Shown: positions 1 to 6,401 of the stretch, piece after piece | How positions within the stretch are numbered: position 1 is the stretch's first letter | Layout: every line of letters starts with the position of its first letter | From: Hydrogenimonas sp. | GTDB lineage: Bacteria; Campylobacterota; Campylobacteria; Campylobacterales; Hydrogenimonadaceae | Reading direction: 5' to 3' | Assembly: GCA_015494675.1 (NCBI GenBank) | Contig: WGAW01000014.1 | Coordinates: forward strand, 1 to 10,073 | DNA length: 10,073 bases | Translations under genes and position numbers: made by a program | The notes under the pieces: model-generated | The model's input: the letters and a program-made list of their open reading frames with translations, nothing else | What the model was told of the DNA's origin: nothing | The model's database searches: none

Positions 1-165
1 AAGGTTTTCCTGGCCTTCGACGACCTTCTTAAGAAGTGGGGCGGCACTCATCTGAAACTTGAAGGCTCCACACTTGTCATCTTGGATGACGAAAACAGGA
101 CAGTCGATACTATGCACCTAAACGAAAAAGAGATCTCATTCGTCAAAAATTTCTTTTTCAAGTAG
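1..165 (+). CDS. 3' end of an unidentified protein gene (partial)
   Basis: Frame 1 stays open from the window edge to a TAG at 163-165 and gives 54 residues, beginning KVFLAFDDLLKKWGG and ending FVKNFFFK. The start lies outside the window. The fragment mixes hydrophobic and charged residues and shows no cysteine pair, heme motif or membrane segment. I do not recognise the family. It is the only plausible plus-strand gene here. Its last 30 bp overlap the end of the minus-strand thioredoxin-fold gene, so the two are convergent. A small stem-loop follows the stop (TCCACT at 173-178 pairing with AGTGGA at 188-193) but has no T-run after it, so it is a weak terminator candidate at best. Confidence 0.6.
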   Translation, partial: KVFLAFDDLLKKWGGTHLKLEGSTLVILDDENRTVDTMHLNEKEISFVKNFFFK

Positions 166-522
166 TGTCGCATCCACTGCCCCCGAAAGTGGAGGTTTCA
201 GTAGCACCTCTTCGGGTGAAAGCAGAAAAATCGTCGGATATTCGAGTGTGTAGAGCAGCTCAACCGGATAATCTTCATTCTCTCTCGTGACTACGACGGG
301 AACGCTCTTTTCGTTTACAAGCCGCACTATGCGCTCCTGCATCAGACTCTCTACAAAAAGCCTCCTGCACTCGTCGCACCCTCTCTCTACAAGTACTACG
401 AACATAGGTCTGCTTTCGGCCCGTGAAGCTCTTAAAGCGCTCTCGTACGACCCATACCATCTGATGGTTGCAGCCTGCAAAACCGTACACAGAAGCGCAA
501 CCGCGACGATAGAGAGTCTCAT
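136..522 (-). CDS. Periplasmic thioredoxin-fold protein with a CDEC active-site motif
   Basis: A 128-residue protein with an N-terminal signal peptide (hydrophobic residues 4-15, likely cleaved after VLQA at 17). The mature part has a thioredoxin-like layout: a strand FVVLV (41-45), a redox CxxC motif C49-D-E-C52, and a YPT segment whose P96 fits the conserved cis-proline facing the active site. It most resembles short single-domain thioredoxin-like proteins (thioredoxin_7 / DUF255-like), which reduce or exchange disulfides. Outside the cytoplasm it could keep apocytochrome CxxCH cysteines or another partner reduced. The ATG overlaps the stop of the upstream peroxidase gene as ATGA, so translation is probably coupled and it is the last gene of the SDR-peroxidase operon. 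C12 in the signal peptide does not fit a lipobox, because leucine precedes it. The exact partner is unknown. Confidence 0.8.
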   Translation of the reverse strand: MRLSIVAVALLCTVLQAATIRWYGSYESALRASRAESRPMFVVLVERGCDECRRLFVESLMQERIVRLVNEKSVPVVVTRENEDYPVELLYTLEYPTIFLLSPEEVLLKPPLSGAVDATLLEKEIFDE

Positions 523-1643
523 CTAATTTCGTACCCCACCGGATCTCCCTCCAGCGTTTTTAAAAAAGCGACGATCTCCTCTATCTGCTCATCACTCAAT
601 ATCAGCCCCAATTGGTGTCGCGCCATTATACGCACCGCCTCTTCTATCTTTTTTACCGAACCGTTGTGAAAATAGGGGGCCGTGCGGGTTACGTTACGCA
701 GTATCGGAACACGGAAAACGAACTGCCCGTTTCTACCGTGAAATCCTCCGATATCCGGAAACGGGTAGGGCTCGTCGCCGCGGATCTTTTGCCATCTGAA
801 GCCCGCGAAATAGCGCTCATCGTTGACAAAACGCGATTCGGGGGATAGCATCGAGTTATATTTTCTAAGAGGAAAGTGCTGCAGACTCTGCCCGCCGACG
901 CTCATTCCTGTATGGCACCCTTTGCAGCCGATGCGCATAAAGAGATAGAGTCCCCTTTTTGCCTTTTGGGATATCGCGTCGTCGTCACCCTCCAGAAAGC
1001 GGTCATACGCACCGCGTGTAAGGAGTGTCCTTTCGAATGCGGCTATCGCCTTTGTAACAGTATCGAAGGTTACCCCTTCTGTCGGAAAAATCTTCTCGAA
1101 GAGAGCTCTGTAACCGGGGTCGGCTTTGAGCCTCTCCTCCACCTCACCGGGAGTCATACCCATTTCGAAAGGGGCCTGTATCGGCCCTTTCGCCTGATCC
1201 TCCACATCGGGGCTCCTCCCGTCCCAGAACTGGCGCCTTGCAAGTGCGGCATTCAATACGGTGGGCGAGTTGAGATGAAACGGGTTTTCCTGCCCCCCTA
1301 TTCCGACCGCGGTCGCTCTGTTGTCGTCTCCTCCATCTTCGAGAATGTGGCAGCTTGCACAGCTTATTGTCCGATCTTTCGACAGTATGGGGTCGAAATA
1401 GAGCATCCTGCCGAGCGCGACCTTTTCCGCCGTCACCGGATTTTCGGGGTTATCCACAACTCTCTTCGCCTCATCCCAGCTCTTCGGAACGGGCAGCATC
1501 CCGCGGCTCAGTGCACGCTCACGCAGCTCTTTGCCATCGATTTCCGGCGTACCTTTTCCGCCGGCGGGTATGAGTATCCCTATTTTGAAGTAGAGCGCAA
1601 AGACTCCGAAAGATATGAGAAGTATCGCAACAACCGTTCTCAT
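519..1643 (-). CDS. Membrane-anchored diheme cytochrome c peroxidase family protein
   Basis: A 374-residue member of the bacterial diheme cytochrome c peroxidase (CcpA/MauG) family. These enzymes reduce hydrogen peroxide to water in the periplasm with electrons from c-type cytochromes. Residues 4-26 form a hydrophobic segment without a clear cleavage site, so the protein is probably anchored with its catalytic part outside. The two heme c motifs are C95-A-S-C98-H99 (peroxidatic, N-terminal) and C240-K-G-C243-H244 (electron-transfer, C-terminal). Family landmarks include LGRMLYFDP (77-85), NSPTVLNAA (125-133), FWDGR (139-143) and RVPILRNVTRTAPYFHNGS (311-329). The loop between heme 2 and the RVPILRN block (about 250-310) seems longer than in classical CcpA. 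The gene starts 10 bp after the upstream SDR stop, and its AGAGGAT ribosome site covers that stop. It overlaps the thioredoxin-fold gene by 4 bp. Substrates other than peroxide are possible, since the family includes MauG-type oxidases. Confidence 0.92.
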   Translation of the reverse strand: MRTVVAILLISFGVFALYFKIGILIPAGGKGTPEIDGKELRERALSRGMLPVPKSWDEAKRVVDNPENPVTAEKVALGRMLYFDPILSKDRTISCASCHILEDGGDDNRATAVGIGGQENPFHLNSPTVLNAALARRQFWDGRSPDVEDQAKGPIQAPFEMGMTPGEVEERLKADPGYRALFEKIFPTEGVTFDTVTKAIAAFERTLLTRGAYDRFLEGDDDAISQKAKRGLYLFMRIGCKGCHTGMSVGGQSLQHFPLRKYNSMLSPESRFVNDERYFAGFRWQKIRGDEPYPFPDIGGFHGRNGQFVFRVPILRNVTRTAPYFHNGSVKKIEEAVRIMARHQLGLILSDEQIEEIVAFLKTLEGDPVGYEIR

Positions 1644-1653
1644 GGCAGATCCT

Positions 1654-2469
1654 CTATATTCCGAAGGTCTCTTTCACCATCTTTTCGAAGCTCTTGTCGT
1701 CCAGCTCCTTTCGAAGAGGCACGAACCTCTCAGCCTCCGCACCCACAGGAACGAATATGTCGGCATCCTCATCCTCTATTATACTCTTTACGGCCTGCGC
1801 CACCGGAAGCGGTTCCGGACCCTCGTTTATCGCGTTTGCGACTATCGGAACGAAGTGAGAAACAAGCTCTCTGTACGGGGACTCTTCGCTGAGCGTATCT
1901 TCATTGACGACAAGCCCCTTTTTTACGAAGTTGGTCCCGAAAAGCCCCGACTGTATGGAGTGGACCCTAATCCCGAAAGGGAGAGTCTCGAACCTGATAG
2001 AGTCGACGATTCCCTCCACCGCATATTTGCTTGCGTTGTAGTGGGTCAGAAGGGGCAGCCCCATCTTTCCGAGAAATGAGCTTATATTTATTATGACACC
2101 CTTTTTAGCCATTCTCATATACGGCAGAACCTCCCTCGTAGTACGCAAAAGGCCGAAAACGTTGACGTTGAACTGGTCGAACATCTCCTTGTCGGTAGCC
2201 TCTTCAACCGTTGCGACTAAGCCGTAACCGGCATTGTTTACCAAAACGTCTATCTTTCCCTCTCTCTGTATTACGCTCTCTACAGCCTCTTTTATACTGT
2301 AGGAGTCCGTTACATCAAGATAGAGAGTTTTTACGCCCGGGCAATCCTCCCCTGAAAGAGTCCGGTCTCTTGTACCGCCGTATACTCTATAGCCTTCGCT
2401 CGCCAGCAGTTTCGCCGTCTCCTTGCCCATTCCGGAGCTTGCTCCGGTTATCAGTACCACTTCCGACAT
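1654..2469 (-). CDS. Short-chain dehydrogenase/reductase (SDR), copy 1
   Basis: A 271-residue classical SDR, an NAD(P)(H)-dependent cytosolic oxidoreductase of unknown substrate. The Rossmann nucleotide motif TGASSGMG lies at 8-15, DVTD at 52-55, NNAG at 78-81, and the catalytic set is S131, Y144 and K148 (YNASK). The arginine at 34 after the second strand (GGTRD) suggests NADPH preference; this is inference. The chosen ATG at 2469 follows an almost perfect ribosome site (AGGAGGGGAG). Upstream in-frame TTG or ATG starts would fall in or beside the predicted promoter and lack a ribosome site. It heads a three-gene operon with the peroxidase and thioredoxin-fold genes. It is strikingly similar to the SDR at 3652-4464, sharing long identical runs such as MFDQFNVNVFGLLR and INISSFLGK, so the two are paralogs. 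Reduction of aldehydes, ketones or quinones is a guess. Confidence 0.92.
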   Translation of the reverse strand: MSEVVLITGASSGMGKETAKLLASEGYRVYGGTRDRTLSGEDCPGVKTLYLDVTDSYSIKEAVESVIQREGKIDVLVNNAGYGLVATVEEATDKEMFDQFNVNVFGLLRTTREVLPYMRMAKKGVIINISSFLGKMGLPLLTHYNASKYAVEGIVDSIRFETLPFGIRVHSIQSGLFGTNFVKKGLVVNEDTLSEESPYRELVSHFVPIVANAINEGPEPLPVAQAVKSIIEDEDADIFVPVGAEAERFVPLRKELDDKSFEKMVKETFGI

Positions 2470-2549
2470 ACTCCCCTCCTTTTTTCGAAAAGAGCCGTTC
2501 AGCCGCCCCAAAGAGGCGGAAGGCATACGCCATAATCCATGTTTAAACA

Positions 2550-2579
2550 ATTATAGTAGTCGATACATATCAAAATCAA
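2550..2579 (-). promoter_or_regulatory. Predicted sigma-70 promoter of the SDR-peroxidase-thioredoxin operon
   Basis: Read on the minus strand, a -35 box TTGATT (2579-2574, 4 of 6 consensus) and a perfect -10 box TATAAT (2555-2550) are separated by 18 bp. Transcription would begin near 2543, inside the 8-bp palindrome GTTTAAAC (2541-2548). This leaves a leader of roughly 75 nt before the SDR start at 2469. The leader contains a small hairpin (CCGCC/GGCGG, 2503-2507 with 2515-2519). The weak -35 and the direct repeats lying 4 bp upstream of it fit a promoter that needs an activator. Confidence 0.65.
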
Positions 2580-2583
2580 GATA

Positions 2584-2625
2584 GTTTTGGCACGAAAAGG
2601 ATTTTGTTTTGGCACGAAAAGGATT
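2584..2625. repeat. Two perfect 20-bp direct repeats, candidate AraC-type operator
   Basis: GTTTTGGCACGAAAAGGATT occurs at 2584-2603 and again, identically, at 2606-2625, separated by TT. The period is 22 bp, about two helix turns, so both copies face the same side of the DNA. AraC-family proteins commonly bind two direct half-sites of about 17-20 bp spaced this way beside a weak -35 box. Here the array ends 4 bp upstream of the predicted -35 box, and an AraC-family gene ends at 2738, about 110 bp away. The match to the regulator is inferred from position and geometry; no binding data can be seen in the sequence. Confidence 0.75.
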
Positions 2626-2737
2626 ATTTCGGAGTTTCAAAATATGATACCATGACCAAATAAAATGGGAACGAAGTAGTGTCGGGAGAGGAAGGCGGGT
2701 AACCGTTTCGTTTTCAGTCGGGTTTTGAACAAGAAGA

Positions 2738-3655
2738 CTACTTCAGATCTTTCGGGTATATTCCGTACGTTTCGAAAAATAGTCTGCCGAAGTGGCCCTG
2801 ATGTCTATAGCCGACCTCTCTCGCCACTTCGCCGATAGAGAGTACACGGTCTTTAAGCAGCAGATTCGCCCTCTCCAGCCTCAACCTGCGAATGTAGTTT
2901 CCTATAGTGGTTTTGTAGACCTTTTTGAAAATGCGCTTTAGCTTCGTTTCGTTAGTGGCGCAGATATGGGCAAGTTCCGGTATGGTCGGCGGGGATACGA
3001 AGTTGTTGAGCAGATATTTCTGTGCTCTCTGCGCGATTTCCAGCTCTTCGGAGCCTATACTCTCATCTACCAGGCACATCAGAGAGAATCGGTGTATCAT
3101 AAACTCGATGACGTTATGCTCACATTTTATACTGTGGAGCCTCTGCTGTAGCCTCGTGTCGACAATCTTCTCTATTATGTGAAGGCTCAACGCGTCCAGC
3201 GGCTTGCTCTCCACCTGTTCGACACCGATCTCACCCTGAATCTTCTCATAGAGAAAATCTATCGGCTCGTTTCTGTTCAGGCTGAGATACCTCTTTAGAA
3301 AAAAGTCGGCGATGCACAATACAAAGATGTCGCTACTCTCCGATGCCTCAATCGTAAGGGTGAAATCCTGCCTCGAGGAGCAGTAGATATTCACTTCGTC
3401 TCTTTTTGAAGAGAGCGCTTCCGTACTCCCCTTCTGTAAAATCGTGAACTCTCCCTCTTTCACAACCGTGATTACAGCCATTCTGTCGAGATTTTTGATA
3501 TCGAAACAGCGTTTTTCGTGCCTTTTCAGGCGTATATCGAAAAAGACGATACCGTTGGAGATATCCACCCTTCTTATATGCTCTTCGCCCCTCTCGTAGA
3601 GGTCGGTTGTCTTGTATCTCTTGTCGCCGATATTGAAAAAGAGACTCTCCATCAC
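2738..3655 (-). CDS. AraC-family transcriptional regulator
   Basis: A 305-residue DNA-binding regulator. The C-terminal AraC/XylS domain (about 205-305) carries two helix-turn-helix units: the first around 223-244 (PTIPELAHICATNETKLKR), the second around 272-294 (LSIGEVAREVGYRHQGHFGR), closing with the family signature YGIYPKDLK. The N-terminal ~200 residues are a sensing domain I cannot assign to a ligand. They contain four cysteines (C50, C92, C114, C178) but no obvious metal motif. Its layout resembles PchR-like regulators. The start is either GTG at 3655, overlapping the upstream SDR stop by 4 bp, or ATG at 3652, forming TGATG with that stop. Either way it is translationally coupled to the SDR at 3652-4464. 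It probably controls the promoter at 2550-2579 through the adjacent direct repeats. No terminator is evident between its stop and that promoter. Confidence 0.92.
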   Translation of the reverse strand: MMESLFFNIGDKRYKTTDLYERGEEHIRRVDISNGIVFFDIRLKRHEKRCFDIKNLDRMAVITVVKEGEFTILQKGSTEALSSKRDEVNIYCSSRQDFTLTIEASESSDIFVLCIADFFLKRYLSLNRNEPIDFLYEKIQGEIGVEQVESKPLDALSLHIIEKIVDTRLQQRLHSIKCEHNVIEFMIHRFSLMCLVDESIGSEELEIAQRAQKYLLNNFVSPPTIPELAHICATNETKLKRIFKKVYKTTIGNYIRRLRLERANLLLKDRVLSIGEVAREVGYRHQGHFGRLFFETYGIYPKDLK

Positions 3656-4464
3656 AAATCGTAATACTCTCTTACACGACGCTCGAAATCTTCATCACTC
3701 AGCTCTTTGCGCATAGGAATGAACTTTCTCGCTTTCTCTCCGGCTGTAACCCTCGCCGGGAAGCTCTCATCCTCTATTATCCTGTATATGAGCGCCGCCA
3801 CCTCTTTGGCATCGTTTCCGCGGTTTATCTGTTCCACGATTTTGGGAGCCAGATTCGAAACCATGTAGGCATAGGGAGACTTTTCACTGAATGTCCGTGC
3901 GTTCGTAACCAGGTTGGCCCTGGCAAACTGGGTATCGAAAAAGCCGGGCATTACGGAGTGGACGCGAATGTTGAAGTCGGCCAGCTCATATCTGAGTGAA
4001 TCGGTAATCCCCTCTACGGCATACTTCGTGGCATTGTACATAGTAAGCAGAGGGAGTCCGATCTTTCCGAGAAACGAACTGATATTTATTATTACGCCGG
4101 ATCTCTCTTCTCTCATAAGGGAAATTGCGTGTTTTGTCACTCTAAGCAGGCCGAAAACGTTCACGTTGAACTGGTCGAACATCTGCTTCTCATCCAGATC
4201 CTCTACCGTGGAGACCAGGCCGTATCCGGCGTTGTTTACAAGAACATCAAGCCGCTCTATGCCGCTAAAGACCTCTTCGACACTTTTTGGATCGGTAATA
4301 TCCATGCAAAGGGGAGTCACATCACCGTCAAAAACTCCTGTGAGCTTTTCGGGATTGCGGGTAGCGGCATACACTTTAAACCCCTTCTGCGCAAGAAAGC
4401 GCACGCTCTCTTTGCCCATTCCGCTTCCAGATCCCGTTACAAATACGACCCTTTTGACTTCCAT
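3652..4464 (-). CDS. Short-chain dehydrogenase/reductase (SDR), copy 2
   Basis: A 270-residue classical SDR with the nucleotide-binding motif TGSGSGMG (10-17), MDITD (54-58), NNAGYG (77-82) and the catalytic residues S130, Y143 and K147 (YNATK). An arginine at 36 (AATRN) again suggests NADPH use. It is paralogous to the SDR at 1654-2469 over its whole length, including the C-terminal pattern FIPMRKELSDEDFE beside FVPLRKELDDKSFE in the other copy. The ATG at 4464 is preceded by GGAGAGGAG, a good ribosome site. It lies 62 bp downstream of the CobA/NirE stop, with neither a strong promoter nor a terminator visible, so it may be read through from the heme d1 operon. Its stop overlaps the AraC-type regulator's start. 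Substrate unknown. The tight pairing with a regulator suggests it acts on, or helps set the level of, that regulator's inducer; this is inference. Confidence 0.92.
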   Translation of the reverse strand: MEVKRVVFVTGSGSGMGKESVRFLAQKGFKVYAATRNPEKLTGVFDGDVTPLCMDITDPKSVEEVFSGIERLDVLVNNAGYGLVSTVEDLDEKQMFDQFNVNVFGLLRVTKHAISLMREERSGVIINISSFLGKIGLPLLTMYNATKYAVEGITDSLRYELADFNIRVHSVMPGFFDTQFARANLVTNARTFSEKSPYAYMVSNLAPKIVEQINRGNDAKEVAALIYRIIEDESFPARVTAGEKARKFIPMRKELSDEDFERRVREYYDL

Positions 4465-4526
4465 CAGAGCTCCTCTCCCGCAATGCCTCGCCGTAACAGG
4501 ACGAAAACAGGGGCTTCGCCGCTATG

Positions 4527-5273
4527 CTACTTCGACTCCTCTATCCACTCCAAATCCTTTTTCAGCTCCACCACTTTGCCTACCACTATCAGAGCCGGTG
4601 TCTCTATTTTGGCCTCTTTAACCCTCTCATAGATATTCTCGAGCGTTCCGGTAACACTCTTCTGATCCGGAGTGGTCCCCCTGCTTATGACTGCGCAGGG
4701 TGTATCTTTCTCACGTCCTATCTTTATCAGGTTTTCGGCGATGTTGCGCAGATTGTGAAGCCCCATCAGGAATATGATGGTCTCATCGGCCTTCATGGAC
4801 TCCCAATCTACCTGGGAGTGCTCTTTGTTAGGAGTCTCATGCCCCGTTACAACCTTGAAAGAGACGGCCACTCCGCGATGGGTGACCGGTATTCCGGCAT
4901 ATGCCGGAACCGATATAGCCGACGTAACACCCGGAATAAACTCGAAATCCACCCCCCTTTCACGCAGATATTTCGCCTCTTCTCCCCCTCTGCCGAAAAC
5001 CAGCGGGTCACCCCCTTTCAGACGCACCACACTCTCGTTTTCCAAAGCCTTTTTGTATATGACTTCGTTTATCTGATCCTGAGGAAGAGTGTGGCGTCCA
5101 TCCTCTTTTCCTACATAAACGAACTCGCATCCGGGCTTCGCCTCTTTCAGAATGTCCGGGTTGGCCAGACGGTCGTAAATTATCACATCGGCCTCTCTGA
5201 CCACTCTAAGCGCTTTGACCGTAAGAAGGTCGATATCTCCCGGTCCGGCACCTGTAAGATAGACTTTACCCAT
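4527..5273 (-). CDS. cobA: Uroporphyrinogen-III C-methyltransferase (CobA/NirE type)
   Basis: A 248-residue stand-alone SUMT. It transfers two methyl groups from S-adenosylmethionine to uroporphyrinogen III, giving precorrin-2, the branch point to siroheme, heme d1 and cobalamin. Diagnostic segments are the GAGPGD loop (8-13), DRLANPDIL (34-42), [16 protein letters not shown] (84-99), PGVTSA (114-119) and GIPVTHRG (127-134). The length is normal for single-domain SUMT, and there is no CysG-type dehydrogenase/chelatase fusion. The ATG lies 3 bp after the NirJ stop, with its AGAGG ribosome site inside the end of nirJ. Placement directly behind nirF and nirJ argues it serves heme d1 synthesis, in which case it would be called nirE. 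A housekeeping cobA role for siroheme or B12 cannot be excluded. Confidence 0.93.
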   Translation of the reverse strand: MGKVYLTGAGPGDIDLLTVKALRVVREADVIIYDRLANPDILKEAKPGCEFVYVGKEDGRHTLPQDQINEVIYKKALENESVVRLKGGDPLVFGRGGEEAKYLRERGVDFEFIPGVTSAISVPAYAGIPVTHRGVAVSFKVVTGHETPNKEHSQVDWESMKADETIIFLMGLHNLRNIAENLIKIGREKDTPCAVISRGTTPDQKSVTGTLENIYERVKEAKIETPALIVVGKVVELKKDLEWIEESK

Positions 5274-5276
5274 AAT

Positions 5277-6401
5277 TTACAATCCTCTTCTTTCTTCATC
5301 GTTCAGATAACAGGAGGGGTCTTCCGCCCACAGGTCGCCGAAAATCGCGTAGGCCCTGCTTCTCGACCCTCCGTTGCATACATCTATGACTCCGCATTCG
5401 GAGCATATGCCCCCAAGGCGCCTTGGACGCTCCCGCAATCTTCCGAGCATCTCGTTTTTGTCGTCGCACCATATCTCGCTGAAGGGGCGCTCGGTAATGT
5501 TTCCTATTACAAACGGGAAGAAGGGGTCGGGCTTGACGCGCCCCAGCCAGTCGATATTCCCGAGTTTCACGCCTGCACTGTTTCCGCCCCACCTTACAAG
5601 ACGCTTTGCCATCTCCTCTTTCAGATGCGGATACCTTTGGGCGAACTTCTCCAAAAAGAGTAGGGCATCCATCTCCATATTGCCTGTGACTATATCTATA
5701 CCTCTGCCCTCTTCGACATACTCGAACGCTTTGTTGATCATGAACTCCACATACTCACGCCGCTCCTCTTTGGAGATATCTATTTTCAGATTCTCCAGAC
5801 CGCGGCCGCTGTATACCAGGTGCGATATATATATCTTGTCCACCCCTATGCTCTCTGCAAGTTCGAAGATAGGGTAGAAGCTCTCTTTCGTCTCGTTGGT
5901 GAGAGTAAAACGGATTCCTGCGTTTCCGCCGTGCTTCTGAATGAGTGATATGGCATCGAGGCTCTTTCTGTATGCACCCTTCATCCCCCTGAACCTGTCG
6001 TGCACCTCTTCGATTCCGTCTATGCTTATGCCTATGTAGTTGAAGGTTTCGATGATTCGGTCCACATTTTTTTCACTTACATAGAGCCCGTTAGTGGAGA
6101 GATAGGTCATGATCCCTTCGCTGCGCATAGTATCGGCTATATCGAAAATGTCCCTTCTTATCAGCGGCTCCCCGCCCGAAAAGATCACGAATCTCACCCC
6201 TGCCCTCTTCAGCTCCGGAATCGTACCCAAAATCGTCTCCGTCGTCAGGAAATCCTCCGAATTTGGGTCCGCATAGCTGTAGCAGTGGTGACATGCGAGA
6301 TTGCATCGGTTCGTGAAGTTCCAGATGACGATGCTCCCGTCCAGCGAGCGCTCTTTTTTGCCTTCCGTAACCGATTTTATGAGGTTCGAGAGTCTAAACA
6401 T
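5277..6401 (-). CDS. nirJ: Heme d1 biosynthesis radical SAM protein NirJ
   Basis: A 374-residue radical S-adenosylmethionine enzyme. The N-terminal cluster motif is C33-x3-C37-x2-C40 (CNLACHHCY), followed by GGEP (76-79) and a TIM-barrel core with STNG (102-105) and SIDG (126-129). A C-terminal SPASM-like cysteine region (C312, C333, C336, C342, C364) probably binds a second iron-sulfur cluster, as known for NirJ. NirJ acts in the cytoplasm on 12,18-didecarboxysiroheme, removing propionate side chains so that the keto groups of heme d1 can form. The start is set at ATG 6401, where TGATG overlaps the nirF stop and AAGAGAG gives a ribosome site. Extending upstream would run 55 codons into nirF with no ribosome site. 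The alternative is another SPASM maturase (AhbC/AhbD-like heme enzymes are related), but the neighbours favour NirJ. Confidence 0.9.
   Translation of the reverse strand: MFRLSNLIKSVTEGKKERSLDGSIVIWNFTNRCNLACHHCYSYADPNSEDFLTTETILGTIPELKRAGVRFVIFSGGEPLIRRDIFDIADTMRSEGIMTYLSTNGLYVSEKNVDRIIETFNYIGISIDGIEEVHDRFRGMKGAYRKSLDAISLIQKHGGNAGIRFTLTNETKESFYPIFELAESIGVDKIYISHLVYSGRGLENLKIDISKEERREYVEFMINKAFEYVEEGRGIDIVTGNMEMDALLFLEKFAQRYPHLKEEMAKRLVRWGGNSAGVKLGNIDWLGRVKPDPFFPFVIGNITERPFSEIWCDDKNEMLGRLRERPRRLGGICSECGVIDVCNGGSRSRAYAIFGDLWAEDPSCYLNDEERRGL

Noticed and set aside
876..1892. A 338-codon plus-strand frame opposite the cytochrome c peroxidase gene
   Set aside because: The translation is low-complexity and without family features; the minus strand encodes a clear diheme peroxidase.
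2470..2550. A longer SDR copy 1 starting at TTG 2550 or ATG 2526
   Set aside because: These starts fall in the predicted promoter and leader, lack a ribosome site, and add residues absent from the paralogous SDR.
2584..2625. The two direct repeats as a short CRISPR array
   Set aside because: The units are separated by only 2 bp, with no spacers and no cas genes nearby.
4465..4526. A possible operator half-site (ACGAAAAC near 4500-4508) upstream of SDR copy 2
   Set aside because: Only about seven bases match the operator core and there is no second half-site at 22 bp or promoter beside it.
4524..5663. A 379-codon plus-strand frame across the SUMT and nirJ genes
   Set aside because: It spans two well-supported minus-strand genes and their junction and shows no protein family signature.
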